Assembly (NCBI GenBank): GCA_029204225.1
Contig: CM055096.1
Location: forward strand, 63,579,240 to 63,643,239
Source: Diphasiastrum complanatum
Lineage: Eukaryota; Streptophyta; Lycopodiopsida; Lycopodiales; Lycopodiaceae
Direction: 5' to 3'
Length of the DNA: 64,000 nt
This document shows, piece after piece, positions 24,870 to 34,396 of the stretch (its first letter is position 1; the number at the start of each line of letters is the position of its first letter). A model generated the notes under the pieces. The model worked only from the letters and a program-made list of their open reading frames with translations, did not search any database and was not told the DNA's origin. Position numbers and translations under genes: made by a program.

Positions 24870-26023
24870 TCTTCAGGTCCTACAAGAGCTGCTATGAGCA
24901 ACCTCTATTGGTTGATGAGACCTGCCCTTCTAGCTCATCACTGCCCGAAGAGACCCAAAAATATTGAAAATGAATATGACAGATGGTTGAGATGAGAAAA
25001 TTGATGTACCATTAATGTATATGCATTGTTAAACCATGGTTAACAGGGTTAACCAGAGTCACCAAATAGATTAGTGTTTCAAATTTTCGCCAAAACTTTT
25101 TCTCAGATTCATGGCTTTTTGTATACGCAAATTTCATATTCATAGTTCATTGTTTCAGATTTTTGCATGCAAATTACGAATGGCGCCATCAAGGAAGTCG
25201 TGCTCCTCAATCGACTATGTGCTTCTATTCAACGAGACAGATGATAATGGATTATGGGTGCCAAGAAAATATTCAAAAAACTCTTGGGTTTTGATGCATC
25301 CATCATCAAGAGGAGCATTTCGAAAACTATCATTTTGATCTTATTGAAATGCCAGAATTTTGGATTTCAGAACATCATCAGGAGGAAAATCTATTTCTGA
25401 AATTCTAGTCCAACATGTATATATGCATTCAGAGATAAATGTGCAAGGATTCAACTGTTAGGATTACAAAAAAAGCAACCGTGAGTATTGATATTTTTGA
25501 TACTTTGATTTTTGTCATTCATAAATATCTAATAGTAAACTTCCAATCTGATCATTTTTCTCTTGTAGATTTATATCCATCTAACATAAATGAATGGGAG
25601 CCGAGTGGATCTTTAGCAAGTGTGTTAGATGTTATTCACACTGATATTGGACAACTACAATATCGAGGTAGAACTGCAAAAGATCTAATTGATAGTGGGA
25701 TCTTTTTTCATGAATCAAAGTACATTCCTGATACAAAAAGAAATTTGTGACAAATAGTACCAATTCCATTACCTAGTCTTGAAAGTGATGAATGGATTGC
25801 AGCAGATGCTACAGTCTCAAAGTCATTTCGTTGCAAGATATATAATGATGTAAAAAATTCATTAAAAATGAGCACGAGATCAAATATAGTTAGATTGAAT
25901 TGGTTTATTTTCTTGAATATATTTGTGGATTTCTTTTCAAGTGTCAATGTACACAACACCCCAACGAGGTTTGTATGCAAAAATTTATTAGATAGTTTAT
26001 TATCTGAACTTATGGATGAAGGC
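24870..26023 (+). pseudogene. Gene C of the H3 element, left copy (unknown function)
   Basis: A putative multi-exon gene of unknown function. An exon after 'ctcttcag' near 24,876 encodes WLMRPALLAHHCPKRPKNIE and stops soon after DRWL. Further same-strand open stretches at 25,174-25,337, 25,569-25,748 and 25,751-26,023 carry IPLPSLESDEWIAADATV, and the last ends SELMDEG then TGA. In the right copy (34,690-34,397) the DRWL exon runs directly into the segment homologous to 25,885-26,020. So about 0.9 kb present here is absent there, either an intron-plus-exons block or an insertion. No Pfam-type domain is recognised. The frame is interrupted several times. Confidence 0.5.
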
Positions 26024-26065
26024 TGAGACAAAAGATCAGAAGGAGAAATAGAATGCAGAATTAAA

Positions 26066-26529
26066 ATGTCTTTCATGTGCTTCCACTATCAAATTGAAAA
26101 ACAAATGTTGAGCTTATGCTTCCATTATCAAAGACGAAAAAAAAATAAAGGTAAATGGGTGTCACTCGATCAAGACTTGGAAGCCAATGGACATTCAAAA
26201 CAAAAAAATATTGAAATTATATACAATGATGTCGTTTTGACATGTGTTGAGGTGGAAGAAGATTGGAGTCTAAACTACATCAGGCGGGAACTATTGCTCG
26301 TACAAGATAATGTACTTTCAGACTTCAAATTCATTTTCAATGGTAAACTCGTAAGTAACTGTAAACACTCGTTCTTTTATAAATAGTTTCAATCAAAACT
26401 CTCTAATACAAACTCTATACTAATTCTAACTGACTTTGTATTAGTTTTATGCAGGTACGTAAAAGACATGAGCTCAAGATCAAATGCAAAGATATTGGCG
26501 AAACAATCCAACTTATGGAAGAACATTGA
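26066..26529 (+). CDS. Gene D of the H3 element, left copy (possible ubiquitin-like fold)
   Basis: Two exons join in phase: 26,066-26,350 (95 codons, donor GTAAGT) and 26,455-26,529 (acceptor TTATGCAG), giving about 119 residues. The N-terminus has two CFHYQ motifs, then a basic patch (RRKKNKGKW) and the segment VEEDWSLNYIRREL. The C-terminal third alternates hydrophobic residues in a beta-rich pattern (DFKFIFNGKLV, then KCKDIGETIQL). That pattern resembles the last strands of ubiquitin-like domains, where a protein-interaction face would lie. This is shape-based inference only. It runs toward the protease gene, whose 3' end is at 26,723, so the two converge. Intact in this copy, broken in the right copy. 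Confidence 0.6.
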
Positions 26530-26722
26530 GATTCACTATCAGCAAATACATGCCAATCATCATGTCTTTTTATCATTATAGAAAAATTGCATTCCAGTAT
26601 TAGACTATGAACACAAGTTGATTGTAAGAATCTATTGTGATATCAATAAAAAAAACCCATAAACGGGTTGTTTACATGTAAAATGATTGTATCTTTTTTT
26701 TTTTTTATGTCTATAAATCTCT

Positions 26723-27571
26723 CTATTCAATCAATTTTTCTATATTTTCTATATCAGTATTATGAACTGATAAGGCAACAGCTCCTTCTATAATCTTGCC
26801 CTCTTCTGTTTTGGAAAGGGCCTCAATGCCTTTTAAGACAAGAGGAATATTTGCTACAAAATTGCCTTCCTCTGTATTAGGAAGGACTTTTATTTTTTAT
26901 TTTATCATATAAAATAAGATCTGCATCCTGAACAACCTGAAAGGCTGTTAAGACAGGAGCAGCTTTCTTTTGAGGGCCCTCGATTGTAGGTGCAACGCTT
27001 ACACCGTACTGGGCATAGGTTCTGATCAACTCTTGCCGAAATCTATATACATCATCAAGAGTATACGGCTCAAGAGTGAACTATCATCACAAAACACATC
27101 ACCAAATTACAAACAATGATAGTAATAAAATATGAATCAGAATGAAATGAACTACAAATGAATAGAATATTACCTTTTCAATATCTACATCCATTTGTGA
27201 ATTATACCATTCAAAAAATAGCCTCGTATTGTACAGGACGAACCATGCACAACTAAAAGCGTCTGTTTGTTGTACACACTGAATATATAAAACGAAAATT
27301 AGTAATATTATGAAAGAAATTTTATCTATGCTATGACGATACATTTGCTATGACGATACATTTCAATCAAAAAAGAAAGTTTTTTGATCTCCCTCAGCCA
27401 GACCTGCTTCATGCCACGCCTACGGCCAGTACCAGGGGGAACACGGGAATGGGATGGCTGTACAGTGGTTATGGCACGGGAAGGGGATGGTTGTACAGTG
27501 GTTATAGCACGGGAAGGGGATGGCTGTACAATGGTTATGGCACGGGCGGTGGATTTGGTCCTGGCCATCAT
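26723..27571 (-). pseudogene. Histone H3-Ulp1-like protease gene, left copy (internal deletion)
   Basis: Start ATG at 27,571 (or 27,568). The protein begins MARTKSTAR, the canonical H3 tail start with R2, T3, K4 and R8 kept but Ala instead of K9. Three 11-residue repeats (ITTVQPSPSRA type) follow, then the H3 alpha-N segment WLREIKKL at about 27,380. There the H3 fold and the protease His exon are lost, and the sequence jumps to the protease end. After an acceptor CAG at 27,281-27,279 comes CVQQTDAFSCAWF, the Gln and catalytic Cys motif of C48/Ulp1 proteases. It continues to a donor at 27,173, and from 27,080 an exon reads FTLEPYTLDDVYRF. A one-base frameshift lies before the closing segment, which ends NIEKLIE at 26,723. 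Non-functional as it stands, but it supplies the tail and the protease C-terminus missing from the right copy. Confidence 0.75.
27442..27540. repeat. Three 33-bp repeats in the H3 tail coding region
   Basis: Units at 27,442, 27,475 and 27,508 each encode 11 residues (ITTVQPSPSRA with one or two changes) and keep the frame. The right copy has a single surviving unit at its truncation point. Confidence 0.9.
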
Positions 27572-28383
27572 TCTCAAAAGAAGAAAATTAACAAAAAAAA
27601 GTTTGAACGAAAGAAAAGTAGAAGAAAACAAAAAAAATTGTGATGAAAGGGCGCTTGAGATCGATACCAGAACTGAATATCGGTTTCGAGTGCAAGATCT
27701 ACACATATTATTTGAAGAAAAGAGATGCGCGCTCGAAAGTGATATTGCACTACTAGCGGTATTGGACTCGAGCGCACTATGGGAGGGTCGAAGCTTGAAC
27801 AGTGAAAGAGCGCGCTTGAGAGCGAAAATTTTGAGAAAAAAAATGAAAATTTCGAGGACTTATATATATGAAATTTTTGCATGTGTGAATACACATGTCA
27901 TTAGATAATTGGGCCGCGTGGAATGTCCGTACTGATGACCCAATTATGAGGCCACGTGGGGTGAGACATGTGCGCGAATATGTTATCGACGCGTGCCATT
28001 CTCGCACGTGAGAGATGTCAGATCAATCATTCTAGGTACGGCGCATTTATTTTGACCAATCACAAGTTGACACGTGTTCCTTCGCCACTCCTCCACACGT
28101 ACAATTTTTTTTTTTATAAATAGGTCTTTTTTAGTTCGAATTTCACGCAAATTTACAATTGCTTTGCCGGATATCGATTTCAAGCGCGCCGCGTGCTCTC
28201 ATTACCTTTCGTTGACTATTTTGCGTTTGGATCCGATATTGCATCGTTCGGTATCGCATTCAAGTGCACTTCGCATCTCTTTTCTTTTCTACTCTGTGTT
28301 CTTGCGCTCGGATCCGATACTCCAACTTCAAATATCTCTCCCGAACGATATTTGAAACTTTAGTTCTATTATTTTTGTTTAAA
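27572..28383. promoter_or_regulatory. Bidirectional intergenic region between H3-protease gene and gene A
   Basis: 812 bp separate two divergent start codons. On the plus side a TATA-like 'tataaatagg' lies at about 28,116, some 270 bp before the gene A ATG. On the minus side 'catatatataag'-type AT boxes lie near 27,860. Several CACGTG/CACGTGG-like G-box words occur (27,953, 28,004, 28,071, 28,094). Layout suggests a shared divergent promoter; use is not demonstrated. Confidence 0.45.
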
Positions 28384-29886
28384 ATGTCTAATTTTGAATC
28401 CAGTTTGCTTTCTTTTTTTAATGAATTTGGTATTACTGATAGGTTGGACTCTTTCCGTTCTCTTTTTTTTCCTTTTCTTTTTATTCTACCTTCTATAACT
28501 GAGGGCCCTGGTGTGGAGGCATTTTTTGAAATATATCTCAGATTTAAGTCCCTACTCAGTACTTAGTTATTCAGATCTCAGAATAAGGACATGATTCATT
28601 ATCAGGACCTGGTGGCACTCGACAAGCATATCTATAAAGCTAAGCTTGACAGAATGTCTACCAAGTTACATAATGATTTCAAGTCTGTAGATGAGTGCCC
28701 AATTCATAATAAAAAATGTAGATTTGTTGATTTTCATTCTGCTTTTGTTTTTTTCCTTTTGTTAAATATTTTTGACAATTCGGAGGCTGTGCCCTCCACT
28801 TCTCAAGCAGTTTCTTCTAGTGGTATAAAGTCTGAAAAGTCAAAGGTTGTAGATATAGATACTTTTTTTATTGATACGAGTGTTAATTTAGATGATTGTA
28901 TTAATTTTGATCCTGCTCGAAATAAGACTACTTTTATAGGCCCTAGAACACCTACTACCCTTTCTGATAAATCTTTGATCACTTTGCCTACTTATAATAT
29001 AGATAATAATTCTTTTTTGACAATATCGGATCTTTTTTACTTCACTGAAGCTGAGACTCTTTGCATTTTGAACAAAGATCTTGATGAATTTTCATATATA
29101 ATTGATTTTGATGCTGATGATCTTCTCTCTGGTGTTGACGATGTACATAATGATAAGTTTTATTCATGGAAAGATTGCTTGAAAATGGTTGTGGAGGAAA
29201 TGCGCAACAAAGAAGATGATCTACCTTCTAAGGAGGAGTTTCTTAGAATCCAAAGTCAACTTGGTTTTCCACAGCCAACTGTCTATTCACTAACAATATT
29301 GACATCGAAAGGTGGACATAATATTGATGGAGAGACAGTAATCAGAGAAGACAAAGCCAAATGCGTAAGTTTTTGTCTCTTATCAAATAATAGTAGATTT
29401 TTTATGTATATAATATTCTAGAGCTTACTTTGTTTTTTATCATTTCAGAAAACAATTTTCCTTGATGATTTCGCAATTCGTCGAGGAGGGCAGAGATCTT
29501 CTGCTAGAGAATTTTTAAGAGATCATGCACTAGGGCACTATCGGAAGTCCTTCAAGAATAATGAGATAAGTGTTGCCCATTCAAAGTTTCATCAACATGG
29601 TGAAACCATGATTATGGAAATCAAGGCACTGTCTCATTTTCTTGGAGGACATAATTTCAATAAGATGCATAAAATAGTTTTTGCAAAGAAAACTATTGCG
29701 GTTAAAATTTTAGGATATGGACCAGTGAATTCCATGCTCAGATCATATTATTTTGCAGTGTATGCTGCTTACGTTGATCTGAGTAAGCATGAAAACTATG
29801 AGCTATTGGATCCATACGAAAGAAGAAAATTGTTGCATAATTCTCAGTTGCAACTTTCATTGGAAAAAATATCGGAAGCATATTAG
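28384..29886 (+). CDS. Gene A of the H3 element (unknown function)
   Basis: A protein of roughly 470 residues with no family I recognise. The frame starts MSNFESSLLSFFNEFG at 28,384, meets one in-frame TAG at 28,564, and continues open from 28,567 to 29,364. A GTAAGT donor and a TTTCAG acceptor (29,365-29,448) join KAKC to KTIFLDDF in phase. The last exon runs to TAG at 29,886. Features are an acidic middle (DLDEFSYIIDFDADDLL), a conserved-looking block TFIGPRTPTTLS, and a His-rich C-terminal region (HALGHYRKSF, HSKFHQHG). The TFIGPRTPTTLS block recurs inverted at 32,015-32,137, so the gene belonged to both element copies. The stop may mean decay or an unseen intron. It ends tail to tail with gene B. 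Confidence 0.65.
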
Positions 29887-31835
29887 ATACTGCTGAATTG
29901 TACTTTGTATATATTTTTATTTAATATACAAAATTTTATTGTGTGTCTATAGCCTACTGGCTTGTATAAATTTGCATGCTTTTTGAAATTTTTTATAATC
30001 CGTCGATTTTGTATTATGACGAATTTGGACTCTTCTGTAAAACCATTGAAAAAGTTGCAGTATATAGTTGTTTTTTGTGCTGGTCCTGTCACGTTGTGTA
30101 CTTTTATAAAATGACGCTCTTGCTTACCAATGAGATTTTTCCATTTCTTGCGATGACCATATGCTAAGACTTCCACTGTTTCTTGCAAAGAATGTCGAAT
30201 TATGTCGTAATATGTGCTGCATGTCATAAAAATATAATCTAAATCAGTACCAAAAGTATCTAATTATATTGCACATATTTGTCTATCGTAGTGTAACATC
30301 GAAATCTTACCATATAACGTGTTATATGATCAACACCCCATGCACTTTGAACTGCATCCACAAATTCACTAGTTGTTGTCTATATCATTTGTACATCGAT
30401 ATTTGAAGTATTTCACCATGTTGTCTAACTTTTTCCAAACTTCTACTTTGTGTATACGAGTAGAACCTTCTTCCTCGAAACCTTGAGTTGCTGCAATAAT
30501 TTCTTTCCAAACCATGTATTGAACCTTAGATTGTTTGCCAGAATAATTTGATAAAAATCTTCGAGCTTTAGATCTTCCAATGCTCGGCTATAGAATATTT
30601 CCTATTTTACCTGATAGCTTGTCATCTTTTTTTATTTTAACTTGGCCTTTATGTAAGTCTGCTTTGGACAACACATCCTCTAATCTGGAAATAGCTTCCT
30701 TTGTAGAGGCCTCTGGCTCGGAATTCCATGCAAACAATATGTGAAGATATATTATTTTTTCTATAATACGCACCTCCACATGCAATGTACATATATGAAC
30801 ATTTTGTAGAGAAATCGATAGTACAGGTTTCCAATTAGGATCTTCACGATCCCTTGATATTCCTGTACTCCTTGTCATGTCTTTTGCAATTTTCATGCAG
30901 TACAAAGAAGGGTGTTTAGGGTTAGCGCCATGAGATACATTGAACATACATTTTAATGTCTTCAGATCTTCTACTAAATGCCATTCAATGTTGAAAGTGC
31001 CAATTCTAGGAATATTGAGCGGAACTCCCTCCATGTGATTTTTTATGGTGGCAAGCTATGATGTTCTATTAAATATTCATGAGAGAAGGTTATAGTCTTC
31101 TTTCAGCACCTATAAGAGAATACAAAAACGTGATTAGCCTCATAATATTAACACAGAGAAGATTTTAGATATGAAATCCATATCCAAATGATTATCTCTA
31201 TTTATTATGCGAAGGAACTGCTATACTTGAAATGCTACCAACCACCAGATATCATTTTCAGATTGAACACTGAAATTGAGGCCTTCTGAGTCTTCTAAAT
31301 TTGAAAGTGCTCCATTCATGATTGTGAGACTGACTCTTTCCATTTTTTGTCCTTTTATAATTTCAGACTCATCTAATTTGAGAACAACTATCAACTTGTT
31401 ATTGACATTCTCATTTTTAATACCGTAAAAATTTATGATGAATGTTAATAATTGATTGATGTCAATAAATAAATTGTTGGAATTGTTATAAGCTAGACTT
31501 TCTCCTTTCGAGCAATACACTTCATTGATATGAGATGGATTACCAACTATTGTCTACATACCATGGTTTAACATGTCTTTTTTTTTTTTAAGATGCAATG
31601 GTCGTGGGATTGGAAACTTTTTTTTATTTACCTGTGCAAATGCCTCCATTGTCATCTTAAACATTGTTGCATATGCTTCCCTATTGATGCTAGAAAAGTC
31701 ACATGCCCCCTGAAGCAATGTAGTGTCTACACCTTCATCCATAATGCTATCAGTAACTGAAGCCTTAATCTTATTCATTTTGTTATCATTTAACATTGAT
31801 TTCATAAATTTAACATTGATTCTCCTACATGGCAT
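29887..31835 (-). pseudogene. Gene B of the H3 element (multi-exon, transposase-like)
   Basis: Recognisable exons on the minus strand: 31,835-31,632 (MPCRRINVKF, donor GTAAAT), 31,553-31,227 (holds IVVLKLDESEII and ends VAFQ, donor GTATAG), 31,109-30,588 (after TTATAG) and open stretches to about 30,320 and from 30,216 to 29,886. The third exon carries the spaced motif GANPKHPSLYC, an SxxxxHPxxYC pattern I associate with zinc-binding regions of several uncharacterised transposon-borne proteins; it ends KIKKDDKLSG. A TGA near 31,078 and a frame change after 30,588 break it. A DNA-transposase role is inference from layout, the His/Cys motif and the neighbouring mobile genes. No DDE triad could be assigned. 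Only one copy exists in the window. Confidence 0.5.
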
Positions 31836-32014
31836 TTCTTATAGGGCCCTCTTTGGGCCCATATTTTCTCTAATGCTTAGCCGGAATTTGGTGGCCAACC
31901 CTCTTCAAAGATACCCACCACTATGTAAAGGCCTATGATGTTTGTCAAAGAATAAAACGCTTTTAAAAAATTGACTTTTTGCCTTTACACCTTGTCATGA
32001 CTGATCAAGCCTTC
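31836..32014. other. Junction spacer between inverted element copies
   Basis: Contains 'gggccctctttgggccc' followed by 'tctctaatg', which resembles the right end of the MITE at 34,022-34,396, so a MITE remnant may mark the junction. No coding sequence. Confidence 0.35.
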
Positions 32015-32137
32015 CAAAAAGGGATTATTATCTATATTATAAGTAGGCAAAGTGATCAAAGATTTATCAGAAGGAGAAAGGGTAGTAGGCGTTCTAGGGC
32101 CTATAAATGTAGCCCTATTTCGAGCAGGATCAAAAGT
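32015..32137 (-). pseudogene. Inverted fragment of gene A
   Basis: On the minus strand it reads FDPARN followed by TFIGPRTPTTLS and TLPTYNIDNN, matching gene A codons at about 28,900-29,020. It stops abruptly at 32,137 where the H3 tail sequence begins. That breakpoint removed the H3 start codon and the divergent promoter of the right copy. Confidence 0.85.
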
Positions 32138-33371
32138 GCCATAACCACTGTACAACCATCTCATTCTCGTGTTCCCTCTGGTACTGGCCATAGGCGTGGC
32201 ATGACACAGGTCTGGCTGAGGGAGATTAGAAAACTCCAGAGATCAACTGAATTGTTGATCCCTAGAGCTCCTTTCGGCCGAGCTGTTCGAAATGTCACTC
32301 TGTCACTTGGGCTGAATGTTCATTTTGCCATAACAGCCATGCAGGTCTTACACGGTGCTGCAGAAGATTTTATGTCCCAATTTTTTAAGGATACTTGTCT
32401 TTTGGCAATGCATGGTAAGCGTGTCACCATCATGCCAAAGGATTTCGTCATTCTCAAAAGGCTTCGGGACAGATATTCTGGTCTGCATGTTGATAATGCC
32501 AGCACCTCCAGAGACCTGCCTCTACATAGAACCAACGTGCCTACTACCTCTAGGAGGAAGAGAAAGCAGCTTGTCCCAAAAAAGGCTGGATCTCAAAGGC
32601 CAACTGCTTCCCTTCCTCCTAGACGTATCCCGGCCAAGAGACCATGTGTCTTCTTGAGCTCTGAGTCAGATGCTGGAGAATCTGACTCAAATCGAGAATC
32701 TTCACCCCTTCCTCCTTTTATTAGTCCTATGGCAAAATTCTATTTGATTCCATATGAAAATAAGTAAGGATTGCTCTTTGTTTTTGTTGCTTTAATCTGG
32801 ATTGTTGCATACTTCATTGCTTTAATAAGAACGGAATTTTTTCATAAATATGGATTTATCGATATTTGTATTTTGGTTATTGCAGTCGGCATTGGAGCCT
32901 GAACATTCTTTTTGTAAAGATAAATAAGGAGGGAGTATTAAATTTTCTATGTTTTAAATTAAACTCAGCTACAAATACACATAGAAAATTTGATCTCCAC
33001 TTCATGATGTTGTTCGGGAAATACCGACAACGACAACTTCAATTGGAGAGATAACCATTAAATCTCTCAAGGTATATTCAATTTGTCTCTGATATGCATG
33101 TATTCTTTTTTTAATTCAAATGTATCGTCATAGCATAGATAAATTTTCTATCATAATATTACTAATTTTCGTTCTATATATGCAATGTGTACAGCAAAAA
33201 GACGCTTTTAGTTGTGCATGGTTCGTCTTCTACAATACAAAGAATATTCCTCTTGTCTTAAAAGGCATTAAGGCCTTTCCCGAAACAGAGAAGGGCGAGA
33301 TTATAGAAGGAGCTGTTGCCTTATCAGTTCCTAATACTGATATGGAAAATATAGAAAAATTGATTGAATAG
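32138..33371 (+). pseudogene. Histone H3-Ulp1-like protease fusion, right copy (5' truncated)
   Basis: Exon 1 (32,138-32,763) lacks the start but keeps one tail repeat, then a full H3 fold at about 32,212-32,484: LREIRKLQRSTELLIPRAPF, MQVLHGAAEDF, and KRVTIMPKDF in helix 3. LLIPxAPF and AAEDF recall centromeric H3 variants. A 90-residue basic, Ser/Pro-rich linker follows, then AKFYLIPYEN. The GTAAGG donor at 32,764 and TTGCAG acceptor ending 32,885 join in phase to give ENN-RHWSLNILFVKI, the catalytic His context of C48/Ulp1 proteases; Asn stands where the family usually has Asp. A stop at 33,054 precedes a likely donor at 33,071. The Cys motif VQQKDAFSCAWF is at 33,190-33,225, but its acceptor reads CAA rather than CAG. 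An internal deletion then joins to the closing segment ending at 33,371. Confidence 0.8.
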
Positions 33372-33573
33372 AGAAATCTATTTGTAAATAGAGAGACATA
33401 AAAAAAAAAGATACAATCATTTTACATGTAAACAACCCGTTTATGGTTTTTTTTTATTGATATCACAATAGATTCTTACAATCAGCTTGTGTCCATAGTC
33501 TAATACTGGAATGCAATTTTTCTATAATGATAAAAAGACATGATGATTGGCATGTATTTGCTGATAGTGAATC

Positions 33574-34015
33574 TCAATGTTCTTCCATAAGTTGGATTGT
33601 TTTGTCAATATCTCTGTATTTGATCTCGAGCTCATGTCTTTTACATACCTGCATAAAACTAATACAAAGTTAGTTAGAATTAGTACAGAGTTTGTATTGA
33701 AATTTTTTTATTGAAACTATTCAAAAAAGATCGAGTGTTTACAGTTACTTATGAGTTTACCATTGAAAATGAATCTGAAGTCTGAAAGTACATCATCTTA
33801 TAGGAGCAATAATTCCCGCCTGATGTAGTTTAGACTCCAATCTTCTTCCACATCAACACATGTCAAAATGGCATCATTGTATATAATTTCAATATTTTTT
33901 GGTTTTGAATGTCCACCAAGTCTTGATCGAGTGGCACCCATTTACTTCTATTTTTTTTCCATCTTTGATAATAAAAGCATAAGCTCAACATTTGGTTTTC
34001 AATTTGATAACGAAA
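33574..34015 (-). pseudogene. Gene D of the H3 element, right copy (broken)
   Basis: Inverted counterpart of 26,080-26,529. It shares QIENQMLSLCFYYQR, KWVPLDQDL and, in shifted frames, the later segments including the second exon near 33,575-33,650. A small deletion after QDL and further indels break the frame. Upstream, homology is interrupted by the MITE at 34,022-34,396 and resumes in gene C. Confidence 0.7.
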
Positions 34016-34021
34016 ACACAC

Positions 34022-34396
34022 ATTAGAGGAGTTTTGAGTTCCAAAAAGACCCTTTAAGAATTCATGCAAGATGCCTTTTTTATTATTAAAATATTATAAC
34101 ACTAAAACATTTGACTTGCCGTAGCTTTTTAATCGTAGCTCAGAAGTATGCATGTAACATATTATTGGAAAGCCCTTGTTGAGCACTTTCTAGTGCACCA
34201 AATTTTGCTAAATTCGGACTTACCACTAAAAAGTTATGCCATTTTTAGTATGGAATCAAAATGTGGACTAAAAAAGTTACATTACGTAGATTTCAAATTT
34301 GAGTGTTTTGATTGGTCCATGTGTAAGAAAAATTTGAGAAAAAATATAAAAAGAATCTTTACAAAGGGTCTTTTTGGGATTTAGAACTCCTCTAAT
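34022..34396. mobile_element. MITE inserted in the right element copy
   Basis: Ends are inverted: GAGGAGTT(t)TGAG(t)TCC at the left and its reverse complement at the right, followed inwards by 'aaaaagacccttt' on both sides (about 30 bp in all). TA flanks both ends, so a TA target duplication is likely. The left element copy lacks this insert at the homologous place, so it arrived after duplication. Interior is AT-rich and non-coding. Family unknown to me. Confidence 0.75.

Noticed and set aside
26723-27278. Adenovirus-type protease of a Maverick/Polinton element
   Set aside because: The Q...C motif would also fit, but no DNA polymerase B, retroviral-type integrase, packaging ATPase or capsid gene is visible in either copy. 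Left as an alternative only.
31836-31938. Full MITE copy at the junction
   Set aside because: Only one end resembles the 34,022 family; the inverted partner end was not found.
32138-32763. A host centromeric histone H3 gene
   Set aside because: Although the fold has CENH3-like words, it lies in a repeated multi-gene mobile unit, lacks its start, and joins a protease exon. A host CENH3 would not show this arrangement.
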